DNA of 7,828 bases from the NCBI GenBank assembly GCA_017304125.1, contig JAFKLV010000066.1:1-7828 (forward strand). The letters run 5' to 3'. Shown here one piece after another: positions 1 to 5,761 of this stretch; positions within the stretch are counted from its first letter, which is position 1, and each line of letters starts with the position of its first letter. This DNA is from Sphingomonadales bacterium. Lineage in GTDB: Bacteria; Pseudomonadota; Alphaproteobacteria; Sphingomonadales; Sphingomonadaceae. A model generated the notes under the pieces. The model was not told the origin of the DNA and searched no databases. It saw only the letters and a list, made by a program, of their open reading frames with translations. A program made the translations under genes and the position numbers.

Positions 1-507
1 GATGATACGTCGGATGCGGTGCGAGAGTTTCGCATCAAGGCATTGGAAAATAGCGTTATGCTCGCTGTCGACCGGCAACAGCGTCGCGCCGTGGTCGGCG
101 ATCGCCGCCTTCATCACGTCGCCGGCGGAAACCAGCGCTTCCTTGTTGGCGAGCGCGATCGTGCTGCCGGCGCGGATCGCCGCCATCACCGGCTTGAGCC
201 CGGCACAGCCGACGATCGCGGCGACCGTGACGTCGGCGCCCTCGCCGGCCGCCTCGACCACCGCCTCGGCGCCGCCCGCCGCGACGACGCCGGACCCGGC
301 GAGCGCATCACGCAAGGCAGGAAGATGCGCCTCGTCCGCGATCACCGCGCGCTCGGCGCGGGTGCGGATCGCGACCGATGCCAATTTGGCGACATCGCTG
401 TTGGCGGTCACCGCGCGGACGCGGAACGCCCCCGGCGAGCGCTCGATCAAATCGAGAGTGGAAGTGCCGACCGAACCGGTCGCGCCAAGAATAGTGACTG
501 TTTTCAT
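1..507 (-). CDS. dxr: 1-deoxy-D-xylulose 5-phosphate reductoisomerase, N-terminal part (cut by window edge)
   Basis: This enzyme converts 1-deoxy-D-xylulose 5-phosphate to 2-C-methyl-D-erythritol 4-phosphate with NADPH and a divalent metal, the first committed step of the cytosolic MEP isoprenoid pathway. Only 169 residues are in the window; the C-terminal half lies beyond position 1. The N-terminal Rossmann motif GATGSVG is at residues 8-14, the LANKEALVSAG segment at 119-129, and the catalytic/metal motif VDSEHNAIFQCL at 146-157, where D147 and E149 correspond to the family's metal ligands. The start is the ATG at 507, which overlaps the cdsA stop as ATGA. No good Shine-Dalgarno sequence precedes it, so translation is probably coupled to cdsA. 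It is the last visible gene of the pyrH-frr-uppS-cdsA-dxr run. The family assignment is very secure. Confidence 0.96.
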   Translation of the reverse strand, partial: MKTVTILGATGSVGTSTLDLIERSPGAFRVRAVTANSDVAKLASVAIRTRAERAVIADEAHLPALRDALAGSGVVAAGGAEAVVEAAGEGADVTVAAIVGCAGLKPVMAAIRAGSTIALANKEALVSAGDVMKAAIADHGATLLPVDSEHNAIFQCLDAKLSHRIRRII

Positions 508-1307
508 GCAGGATACAGATGCGGGAGGATGACAAGGAACGCCGCGACCGGCGCGACCGGAACCAGCCCGTCGAGCCGATCCATGACGCCGCCGTGGCCG
601 GGGATGATGCTGCCCGAATCCTTCACGCCAGCGCGGCGCTTGAGCCAGCTTTCGTAAAGGTCGCCGCCCTGCGCCAGCACCGCCAGCGCCGGGGTTGCCA
701 GCGTCATCCGCCACGGCAGGCCGAAGCGCCAGTGCATCAGCGCGCCGAATGCGCCAGCCGCGATGACGCCGCCGGCCAGCCCGGCCCAGGTCTTGTTCGG
801 GCTGATCGCCGGCGCAAGCTTCGGGCCGCCGATCGCGCGGCCGGCGAAATAAGCACCGATGTCGCAAGCCCAGACCAAAGCCAGCGCCCATAAGGTGAAG
901 ACCACGCCTTCATGCTGGCGCCGGATCAGCATCAGCGCAAGCACCGGCAGGCCGCAATAGATCACGCCCGCGGCAAGCCGCGGCTGGCGCGTGACGATCA
1001 CGACGAAGAACGCCGCCCCGCCGAGTAGCCCGAGCGAGAAGAAATCGTGCGGCACGATCGTCAGCGCGGCCGGCGCCATGATCGCCAGCGGCACTGACAG
1101 CGCGAATTGCGCCAGCCGTGTATTGCGCGCGGAAGCCCCCTGTAGCGCCCCCCATTCCGCCATCATGATCAGCGCCGCGACAACCGCGAGCAGCCAGAAG
1201 GCGACGCCGCCCCACAGCAGCGCGCCGAGCGCGACCGCGATCAGGACGACGCCGGCCACCGCCCGCGTCGGCAGGTCGGAGCGCGCACGCTGGCCCGTCG
1301 CCGTCAC
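504..1307 (-). CDS. cdsA: phosphatidate cytidylyltransferase (CDP-diacylglycerol synthase)
   Basis: This integral membrane enzyme makes CDP-diacylglycerol from phosphatidic acid and CTP, the precursor of all phospholipids, including the substrate of pssA in this window. It has 267 residues, the usual family length. Hydrophobic segments begin near residues 17-45 and continue through most of the chain. The CdsA signature runs from S220 to D246, with KRR near 223-225, K229-D230, the GHGG stretch at 237-240 and D243-R-L-D246; an SPNKTWAG motif is at 169-176. I chose the GTG at 1307 because it overlaps the uppS stop as GTGA, gives normal length and keeps the first membrane segment; the first in-frame ATG would lose it. 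A run of G lies just upstream. The reading frame stays open far upstream, but that part is a shadow of uppS. Confidence 0.95.
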   Translation of the reverse strand: MTATGQRARSDLPTRAVAGVVLIAVALGALLWGGVAFWLLAVVAALIMMAEWGALQGASARNTRLAQFALSVPLAIMAPAALTIVPHDFFSLGLLGGAAFFVVIVTRQPRLAAGVIYCGLPVLALMLIRRQHEGVVFTLWALALVWACDIGAYFAGRAIGGPKLAPAISPNKTWAGLAGGVIAAGAFGALMHWRFGLPWRMTLATPALAVLAQGGDLYESWLKRRAGVKDSGSIIPGHGGVMDRLDGLVPVAPVAAFLVILPHLYPA

Positions 1308-2035
1308 AGGCCCCCGAACCGCCGCTGGCGCCGCGCAAAATCGGCCACGGCCGCCTCCAGCTCGGCAACGCCGAAATCGGGCCACAAGGTATCGACGAAC
1401 AGCAATTCGGCATAAGCCGCCTGCCACAGCAGAAAATTGGACAGGCGATGCTCGCCCGAAGTGCGGATCAAGAGATCGAGCGGGGGCAGATCGTGCGTAT
1501 CGAGTTCGGCCTCGATCATCGCCGTGTCGATCGTCGCGGGGTCGAGCGTTCCCGCCGCGGCGCGCTCGGCGAGGCGCCGTGCCGCAGTCGTCAGTTCGGC
1601 CTGCCCGCCATAATTGAGCGCGATCGCCAGCAGCGGCCCGGTGTTGCCCGCAGTGCGCGCGATCGCATCGTCGATCAGCGACACGACGTCGTTCGGGAAG
1701 CGGCGGAAATCGCCAATCACGCGCAGTCGCACATTCTCGCGCACCAGTTCGGCGAGATCGGAGCGGATGAACAGGCGCAGCAACCCCATCAGGTCGCCCA
1801 CCTCTTCCTCCGGCCGCCGCCAATTTTCGCTGGAGAAGGCGTAAAGCGTCAGCGCCTCGATCCCCATCGCGCGCGCCGCGCGGCTGACCGCGCGCACCGC
1901 CTCGACCCCGGCCTTGTGCCCGGCGACGCGCGGCATGAACCGCTTTTTCGCCCAGCGGCCATTGCCGTCCATGATGATCGCGACATGACGCGGCAAGGCG
2001 CCCTCGCCGCCCGCGAGGATCGGCGCGGTGCTCAT
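1304..2035 (-). CDS. uppS: (2Z,6E)-farnesyl-diphosphate-specific cis-prenyltransferase, undecaprenyl diphosphate synthase
   Basis: This enzyme condenses eight isopentenyl diphosphates onto farnesyl diphosphate to make undecaprenyl diphosphate, precursor of the lipid carrier for peptidoglycan and surface polysaccharides. The 243 residues match the family. Visible motifs are HVAIIMDGNGRWA at 17-29 with the Mg-binding D23, H40, the FSSENWRRP stretch at 67-75, and the C-terminal RTSGE-x-RLSNFLLWQ block at 191-205 that binds isopentenyl diphosphate. The ATG at 2035 gives the normal N-terminus; an in-frame ATG at 2113 would add an arginine-rich stretch read from the frr 3' end and is unlikely. The gap to frr is 34 bases, and the stop overlaps the cdsA GTG by four bases. 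The first enzyme of the MEP route, dxr, lies two genes downstream. Confidence 0.96.
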   Translation of the reverse strand: MSTAPILAGGEGALPRHVAIIMDGNGRWAKKRFMPRVAGHKAGVEAVRAVSRAARAMGIEALTLYAFSSENWRRPEEEVGDLMGLLRLFIRSDLAELVRENVRLRVIGDFRRFPNDVVSLIDDAIARTAGNTGPLLAIALNYGGQAELTTAARRLAERAAAGTLDPATIDTAMIEAELDTHDLPPLDLLIRTSGEHRLSNFLLWQAAYAELLFVDTLWPDFGVAELEAAVADFARRQRRFGGL

Positions 2036-2069
2036 GAACGCCCCGTCAGGCCAAGGGCGTGCAACAAGG

Positions 2070-2627
2070 TCACTTACCGAGGATTTCCTTTTCCTTCGTC
2101 GCCGCCGCCGCATCGATGTCGGCGATCGTATTGTCGGTCAGCTTCTGCACCTCGTTTTCGTGGCGCTTGCGCTCATCCTCGCCGAACACGCCCTTCTTCT
2201 CGTCGGTCTTGAGCGCGTCCATCCCGTCGCGGCGCACGTTGCGCGCGGCGATACGGGCCTTTTCGGCATATTGACCGGCGAGCTTGGCCAGTTCCTTGCG
2301 GCGCTCCTCGGTCAGATCGGGGATCGGCAGGCGCAAGGTCTGGCCGTCGTTGATCGGGTTGAGCCCGAGCCCGGCGGAGCGGATCGCCTTTTCGACCGGG
2401 CCGACGTTCGACTTGTCCCACACCTGCACCGAGAGCATCCGCGGTTCGGGCGCGGAAACGGTCGCGACCTGATTGAGCGGCATGTGCGCGCCATAGACCT
2501 CGACCGTCACCGGATCGAGCAGCGAGGTGGAGGCACGTCCGGTCCGCAGGCCGCCGAGATCGCCCTTCAGCGATTCGACCGCACCGTGCATCCGGCGTTC
2601 CAGGTCCGCCTTGTCATAGGCCGCCAT
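2070..2627 (-). CDS. frr: ribosome recycling factor
   Basis: The protein acts with EF-G to split the post-termination ribosome in the cytosol so that subunits can start again. It is 185 residues, exactly the usual size. Family markers are the LRTGRAS segment at 27-33, the VWDKSNVGPVEKAIR region at 69-83, the GLGLNP-x-NDG-x-LRLPIPDLTEERRKEL block at 86-113, and RNVRRD at 129-134, whose arginine is needed for ribosome binding in the family. The ATG at 2627 shares one base with the pyrH stop (TAATG). A good Shine-Dalgarno, AGGAG at 2636-2640, lies inside the end of pyrH. This tight pyrH-frr junction is the normal bacterial arrangement and implies co-transcription and coupled translation. Confidence 0.97.
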   Translation of the reverse strand: MAAYDKADLERRMHGAVESLKGDLGGLRTGRASTSLLDPVTVEVYGAHMPLNQVATVSAPEPRMLSVQVWDKSNVGPVEKAIRSAGLGLNPINDGQTLRLPIPDLTEERRKELAKLAGQYAEKARIAARNVRRDGMDALKTDEKKGVFGEDERKRHENEVQKLTDNTIADIDAAAATKEKEILGK

Positions 2628-3358
2628 TATTTCGTCTCCTGTTCGTTGCGAACCACCGTCGAGACACCTTCGCCGCGCAGCACGGCAGCAAAATTGCCAT
2701 GTTCGCGGATGTTGAAGACGACGATGGGAATATTGCTGTCACGGCACAGCGCCACTGCGCTGGCATCCATAACCTTCAGATTCTTTGCCAGCACCGTGCC
2801 GTAGCTGATTGTATCGTAACGCTTTGCTGTCGGCACCTGCTTGGGATCGGCATCATAGACGCCATCGACCGAGGTGCCCTTGAACAAGGCGTCGCAATTC
2901 ATTTCGGCGGCGCGCAGCGCGGCGCCGCTGTCGGTGGTGAAGAAGGGCGAGCCGACCCCGGCGGCGAAGATCACCACCCGGCCCTTTTCCAGATGCCGCG
3001 CGGCGCGGCGGCGGATGAAGGGCTCGCACACCGATTGCATCGGGATCGCGGACTGCACCCGCGTATCCACTCCGATCCGCTCGAGCGCATTCTGCACCGC
3101 GAGCGCGTTCATCACCGTCGCGAGCATCCCCATATAATCCGCGGTCGCCCGCTCGAAGCCCTGCGCCGCCGCCGCGAGACCACGGAAGATATTGCCGCCG
3201 CCGACAACGATGCACAGCTCATAGCCCTGCGCCTTCACATCGGCGATTTCGGCCGCGACGCGCGCGGTAACTTCGGGATCGATCGCCTTGCCGCCCTCGC
3301 CCATCAGGACTTCGCCCGAGAGTTTCAGGAGGATGCGTTTGTAGCGGGGGCTGGTCAT
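2627..3358 (-). CDS. pyrH: uridylate kinase (UMP kinase)
   Basis: This hexameric cytosolic enzyme of the amino-acid-kinase fold phosphorylates UMP to UDP with ATP in pyrimidine biosynthesis. With the start at 3358 it has 243 residues. Motifs are KLSGE at 12-16, the VVGGGNIFRG nucleotide/UMP loop at 51-60, ADYMGMLATVMNA at 73-85, SPFFTTDSGAALRA at 137-150, GVYDADP at 166-172 and the VMDASA region at 196-201. An in-frame ATG at 3388 would add ten residues, but MTSPRYKRILLKLSGE is the typical N-terminus. Only a weak GGAA lies close before this ATG. Because an intrinsic terminator lies between tsf and this gene, pyrH probably starts its own transcription unit from a promoter in the 244-base gap. 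Confidence 0.97.
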   Translation of the reverse strand: MTSPRYKRILLKLSGEVLMGEGGKAIDPEVTARVAAEIADVKAQGYELCIVVGGGNIFRGLAAAAQGFERATADYMGMLATVMNALAVQNALERIGVDTRVQSAIPMQSVCEPFIRRRAARHLEKGRVVIFAAGVGSPFFTTDSGAALRAAEMNCDALFKGTSVDGVYDADPKQVPTAKRYDTISYGTVLAKNLKVMDASAVALCRDSNIPIVVFNIREHGNFAAVLRGEGVSTVVRNEQETK

Positions 3359-3388
3359 GCGTTCCGGATATCTGGGGTAAGGCCGCAA

Positions 3389-3417
3389 ACCTTAGGCGGG
3401 GCTGGTAACTGCCGCAA
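3389..3417 (-). promoter_or_regulatory. candidate promoter for the pyrH-frr-uppS-cdsA-dxr operon
   Basis: On the minus strand TTGCGG (3412-3417) and TAAGGT (3389-3394) are separated by exactly 17 bases, which would give a start near 3382 and a leader of about 23 bases before the pyrH ATG. Each hexamer matches the sigma-70 consensus at only three positions, so the call is tentative. A promoter is expected somewhere in 3359-3524 because an intrinsic terminator ends the tsf transcript upstream. Confidence 0.3.
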
Positions 3418-3452
3418 CCTTCGATTGGGGTGGCTGTGCCAATGTGGGCGGA

Positions 3453-3470
3453 CGAAAGCACCAGCTTTCG
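3453..3470. repeat. perfect 7-bp inverted repeat, 4-base loop
   Basis: CGAAAGC (3453-3459) and GCTTTCG (3464-3470) form a perfect inverted repeat around ACCA. It lies in the tsf-pyrH gap, between the tsf terminator and the candidate pyrH promoter, and directly abuts a second palindromic element. It is too short to call a terminator and has no T-run. It may be half of a REP-like dispersed palindrome or an operator for pyrH; neither can be decided from one copy. Confidence 0.5.
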
Positions 3471-3504
3471 CCACCGCTCCGGCCTCGCGCCGGGACGACG
3501 GTGG
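3471..3504. repeat. nested imperfect inverted repeat, REP-like
   Basis: The outer arms CCACCG (3471-3476) and CGGTGG (3499-3504) pair, and inside them CCGG (3479-3482) pairs with CCGG (3490-3493) around a 7-base loop. Together with the adjoining 3453-3470 repeat this makes about 52 bases of back-to-back palindromes in a non-coding gap. GC-rich palindromes with GTC-CCGG cores of this style are common as dispersed intergenic repeats in sphingomonad-like genomes; that link is from memory and unverified here. Confidence 0.35.
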
Positions 3505-3524
3505 GAAATGGTGGAACGCCGCTC

Positions 3525-3552
3525 AAAAAAATACCCCGGCGAAGCCCGGGGT
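3525..3552 (-). terminator. intrinsic terminator after tsf
   Basis: Read on the minus strand, a 7-bp stem ACCCCGG / CCGGGGT (3546-3552 and 3533-3539) with a 6-base GCTTCG loop is followed by A and seven T residues (3531-3525). This is a textbook Rho-independent terminator, about 50 bases after the tsf stop. It separates the rpsB-tsf unit from pyrH and its downstream genes. Confidence 0.9.
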
Positions 3553-3561
3553 GATCGAAAC

Positions 3562-3587
3562 GGGGGAGGAGCCTAAACCCCTCCCCC
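3562..3587 (-). other. second hairpin between the tsf stop and its terminator
   Basis: GGGGGAGG (3562-3569) and CCTCCCCC (3580-3587) form a perfect 8-bp stem with a 10-base loop, starting 15 bases after the tsf stop. It has no T-run of its own. It sits directly before the intrinsic terminator, so it may stabilise the transcript 3' end against exonucleases or help pausing. The role is inferred; the inverted repeat is plainly visible. Confidence 0.6.
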
Positions 3588-3602
3588 AGATCTTACGCGA
3601 AT

Positions 3603-4550
3603 TTACGCGGTCGGCTCGGCCTGCTTCTGCGGCACACCCGAGGCGGCAGCCACTTCGGCGGCGAAGTCCGATGCTTCCTTCTCGATGCCTTCGCCGAGCT
3701 GGAAGCGGACATAGTCCTTGAGCACGATCGACGCGCCGGCGTCCTTGGCCGCCTTGGCGACGACGTCGCTGATCTTGGTCTTGCCGTCCATCACGAACAG
3801 CTGGCTGACCAGCGCATGCTCCTTGCGATACTTGGCGATCGAGCCTTCGACCATCTTGGCGATGATGTCGGCCGGCTTGCCGCTTTCGGCCGCCTTCTCG
3901 GTCGCGATCGCGCGCTCACGCTCGATCTCTTCCTCGTCGAGGTCTTCCTCGTTCAGCGCCTTAGGGAAAGCCGCCGCAACGTGCATCGCGAGCTGCTTGC
4001 CGAGCGACTGGAGGACGTCGTCCGCCGCATCGCTCTCAAGCGCGACGAGCACGCCGATCTTGCCGAGACCCGCGGCCTGCTGGTTGTGGACATAGCCCAC
4101 GACCGCGCCCTTCGAGACTTCCAGCTTCTTCGCGCGGCGCAGATTCTGGTTCTCGCCGATCGTCGCGATGTTGGTGGTCAGCACTTCGCCGACGGTCTTG
4201 GCGCCCAGCGGCGCTGCGGTGATCGTCGCGAGATCGTCGCCGAGCTCAAGCGCCACCGAGGTGACGTCGCGCACGAAGGTCTGGAACTGATCGTTCTTGG
4301 CAACGAAGTCGGTTTCCGAATTGACTTCGACCGCAGCACCCTTGGTACCCGAAACCTCGATCCCCACCAGACCCTCGGCCGCGGTGCGGCTCGACTTCTT
4401 GGCGGCGGCGGCGAGGCCCTTGGTGCGCAGCCAGTCCATCGCGGCGTCCATGTCGCCGTTGGTCTCGCTGAGCGCCTTCTTGCAGTCCATCATGCCCGCG
4501 CCGCTCTTTTCGCGCAGTTCCTTGACCATCGAAGCCGTGATGTCGGCCAT
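3603..4550 (-). CDS. tsf: translation elongation factor Ts
   Basis: EF-Ts catalyses GDP release from EF-Tu in the cytosol. The 315-residue protein is slightly longer than the E. coli form and normal for alphaproteobacteria. The N-terminal UBA-like domain carries the family signature LREKSGAGMMDCKKAL at 12-27, with serine where the pattern usually has threonine. The NSETDFVAKN motif at 77-86 places D81 and F82 as the residues that disturb the Mg site of EF-Tu. The core repeat includes the HVAAAFPKAL region near 190-199, and a C-terminal VSQLFVMDGK-x-KISDVV segment follows. The ATG at 4550 is preceded by AGGA at 4553-4556. The gene lies 96 bases after rpsB, the usual pairing, and ends at a strong terminator. 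Confidence 0.97.
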   Translation of the reverse strand: MADITASMVKELREKSGAGMMDCKKALSETNGDMDAAMDWLRTKGLAAAAKKSSRTAAEGLVGIEVSGTKGAAVEVNSETDFVAKNDQFQTFVRDVTSVALELGDDLATITAAPLGAKTVGEVLTTNIATIGENQNLRRAKKLEVSKGAVVGYVHNQQAAGLGKIGVLVALESDAADDVLQSLGKQLAMHVAAAFPKALNEEDLDEEEIERERAIATEKAAESGKPADIIAKMVEGSIAKYRKEHALVSQLFVMDGKTKISDVVAKAAKDAGASIVLKDYVRFQLGEGIEKEASDFAAEVAAASGVPQKQAEPTA

Positions 4551-4589
4551 TGTCCTAGTCCTTCAATTGATGCCGGTTGAATATGGGTA

Positions 4590-4627
4590 CGGGCGGGGCA
4601 GGCGCCAGTTCCGCCCTGCCCCGCCCG
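4590..4627 (-). other. 13-bp GC-rich hairpin between rpsB and tsf
   Basis: CGGGCGGGGCAGG (4590-4602) and CCTGCCCCGCCCG (4615-4627) are perfect inverted copies around a 12-base loop. The hairpin starts 19 bases after the rpsB stop and ends about 39 bases before the tsf ATG. No T-run follows it on the minus strand, so it does not look like a simple intrinsic terminator. It is more likely an RNA-processing, pausing or 3'-protection element that sets the ratio of S2 to EF-Ts; that role is an inference. The stem itself is certain. Confidence 0.7.
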
Positions 4628-4646
4628 CATGACATTTCAGCGACGG

Positions 4647-5459
4647 TCAGGCGTCGATCTGGCGCTCGGCCTCGACAGCCGCCTCGGCGGCTTCGGGAGC
4701 CGCGGCCGGGGTCAGCGCCTCTTCAGCGACCGGCTCGGCCATCGCGCCGAGATCCACGCCGCCGCGACGCTGCTGCTCCTGGTTGCCACGGGTGGCGGCG
4801 ATCGCCACCGCTTCGCAATACAGGCGGATCGCGCGGCTCGCGTCGTCGTTCGCCGGCACCGGGAAGGCGATGCCGTCCGGCGACACGTTCGAATCGAGGA
4901 TCGCGACGACCGGAATGCCGAGCGTGTTGGCTTCCTTGATCGCCAGCTCTTCCTTGTTGGCGTCGATCACGAACATCACGTCCGGAACGCCACCCATGTC
5001 GCGGATGCCGCCGAGCGACAGTTCGAGCTTGTCGCGCTCACGGGTGAGCTGGAGCACTTCCTTCTTGGTGAGGCCCGCGGTGTTGCCCGAGAGCTGCTCT
5101 TCGAGGCCCTTGAGGCGCTTGATCGAGTTGGAGATCGTCTTCCAGTTGGTGAGCATGCCGCCCAGCCAGCGGTGGTTGACGAAATGCTGGCCCGAGCGAC
5201 GCGCGCCATCGGCAATCGCTTCCTGCGCCTGACGCTTGGTGCCGACGAACAGCACCTTGCCGCCCGAGGCGACGGTCGACGAGACGAATTCGAGCGCGCG
5301 TGCGAACAGCGGCACGGTCTGCGACAGGTCGATGATGTGGACGCCGTTGCGATCGCCGAAGATATACGGCTTCATCTTCGGGTTCCAGCGATGCGTCTGG
5401 TGGCCGAAGTGCGCGCCGGTCTCGATAAGCTGCTGCATGGTGACGACAGGAGCCGCCAT
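4647..5459 (-). CDS. rpsB: 30S ribosomal protein S2
   Basis: S2 binds the back of the 30S subunit head-body junction and is needed for S1 binding. The 270 residues include the conserved N-terminus (MQQLIETGAHFGHQTHRWNP at 8-27), YIFGDRNGVHIIDL at 32-45, the FVGTKRQAQ segment at 71-79, the FVNHRWLGGMLTNW block at 93-106, and PDVMFVIDANKEELAIKEAN at 159-178 followed by the GIPVVAILDSNVSPD stretch. After about residue 225 there is an Ala/Glu-rich acidic tail, longer than the E. coli C-terminus, as is common in alphaproteobacteria. The ATG at 5459 has AGGA at 5468-5471, eight bases upstream. The gene leads the rpsB-tsf unit and has a candidate promoter near 5563-5591. Bacterial rpsB leaders are often bound by S2 itself; whether that holds here is unknown. 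Confidence 0.98.
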   Translation of the reverse strand: MAAPVVTMQQLIETGAHFGHQTHRWNPKMKPYIFGDRNGVHIIDLSQTVPLFARALEFVSSTVASGGKVLFVGTKRQAQEAIADGARRSGQHFVNHRWLGGMLTNWKTISNSIKRLKGLEEQLSGNTAGLTKKEVLQLTRERDKLELSLGGIRDMGGVPDVMFVIDANKEELAIKEANTLGIPVVAILDSNVSPDGIAFPVPANDDASRAIRLYCEAVAIAATRGNQEQQRRGGVDLGAMAEPVAEEALTPAAAPEAAEAAVEAERQIDA

Positions 5460-5505
5460 AGGTAATTTCCTTTCCGGTTATGCCTCTGGGAAGCGAGAAT
5501 GACGA

Positions 5506-5520
5506 CCGGCTATAAGCCAG
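5506..5520 (-). promoter_or_regulatory. small hairpin in the rpsB leader
   Basis: On the minus-strand transcript CUGGCU and AGCCGG pair (six pairs, one a G-U) around UAU, 47 bases before the rpsB start. An alternative pairing is possible: ACCGG just upstream can pair with the CCGGU at the 3' side of this stem. Two competing structures in a leader of about 95 bases would suit S2 feedback control, but no known rpsB leader consensus could be confirmed by eye. Confidence 0.3.
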
Positions 5521-5562
5521 CGCACCGGTGATGATGCTTCCCATGTGGGGTTGAAGGCCGCG

Positions 5563-5591
5563 CCCCTAGCGCAATGCAGGGCGAAAAGCAA
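5563..5591 (-). promoter_or_regulatory. candidate rpsB-tsf promoter
   Basis: On the minus strand TTGCTT (5586-5591) and TAGGGG (5563-5568), preceded by GC, are 17 bases apart, giving a start near 5556 and a leader of about 97 bases. The GCTAGGGG-type -10 with a G-rich discriminator resembles ribosomal-protein promoters of sphingomonad-like bacteria (recalled, not checked). The promoter points away from the SOS-type promoter of the divergent small gene; about 75 bases lie between its -35 and the nearest GAAC-N7-GAAC box. Confidence 0.5.
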
Positions 5592-5666
5592 TCCGCGCCG
5601 GCAACGACGCGGCCCGAACGCGAACCGCGCGTAATCCCACTCTCTCCGTCGCTCTCATGCCAGCGA

Positions 5667-5681
5667 GAACGGGTCAAGAAC
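5667..5681 (+). promoter_or_regulatory. LexA (SOS) box 1, GAAC-N7-GAAC
   Basis: GAAC (5667-5670), seven bases, GAAC (5678-5681) is a perfect match to the alphaproteobacterial LexA motif GTTC-N7-GTTC read on the other strand. A further GAAC follows immediately at 5682. The box ends eight bases before the TTGACA -35 element of the small plus-strand gene, so bound LexA would block RNA polymerase from the upstream side. Confidence 0.7.
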
Positions 5682-5689
5682 GAACGCGC

Positions 5690-5718
5690 TTGACACGCTG
5701 GAACATACATGGAACACA
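5690..5718 (+). promoter_or_regulatory. candidate promoter of the small SOS-type gene
   Basis: A perfect -35 hexamer TTGACA is at 5690-5695. The position 17 bases downstream (5713-5718, AACACA) is a poor -10, so the exact -10 is uncertain. A start near 5725 would give a leader of about 37 bases before the ATG at 5762. LexA boxes lie just upstream, between the hexamers, and across the expected start, a layout that would repress strongly. The -35 is clear and the rest is inferred. Confidence 0.5.
5701..5715 (+). promoter_or_regulatory. LexA (SOS) box 2, GAAC-N7-GAAC
   Basis: GAAC (5701-5704), ATACATG, GAAC (5712-5715) is a second perfect match. It lies between the -35 and the expected -10, the most effective position for a repressor. 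Box 2 and box 3 share the extended half-site GAACATA. Confidence 0.75.
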
Positions 5719-5725
5719 GCACTCA

Positions 5726-5740
5726 GAACATAGAACGAAC
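5726..5740 (+). promoter_or_regulatory. LexA (SOS) box 3, GAAC-N7-GAAC
   Basis: GAAC (5726-5729), ATAGAAC, GAAC (5737-5740) is a third perfect match, covering the expected transcription start. An additional GAAC lies inside the spacer at 5733. It is eleven bases upstream of the AGGAGG ribosome-binding site. Confidence 0.72.
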
Positions 5741-5761
5741 ATCGGCACGCAGGAGGCCAAG

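Noticed and set aside
504..1823. A 439-codon open frame on the minus strand that extends cdsA far upstream
   Set aside because: The part above 1307 overlaps uppS in another frame and reads as low-complexity Arg/Ala/Gly sequence. The GTG at 1307 gives the normal CdsA length.
2036..2113. A longer uppS start at 2113
   Set aside because: It adds an arginine-rich stretch read out of frame from the end of frr; family members start close before HVAIIMDGNGRW, as the ATG at 2035 does.
3359..3388. Extended pyrH start at 3388
   Set aside because: The ten extra residues are unlike PyrH N-termini, and the candidate -10 at 3389-3394 would be immediately next to that ATG.
19..4632. Many long plus-strand open frames opposite dxr, cdsA, uppS, frr, pyrH and tsf
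   Set aside because: High GC leaves few stop codons on the opposite strand. These products are Arg/Ala/Asp/His-rich, match no family I know, and lie fully antisense to genes with clear motifs.
5616..5625. Two further GAAC half-sites upstream of the SOS boxes
   Set aside because: They are only two bases apart, not seven, and do not form a LexA box with each other or with later half-sites.
5657..5761. A longer start (ATG at 5657) for the small plus-strand gene
   Set aside because: It would put the TTGACA element and all three SOS-type boxes inside the coding region, and it has no good ribosome-binding site, whereas 5762 has AGGAGG five bases upstream.
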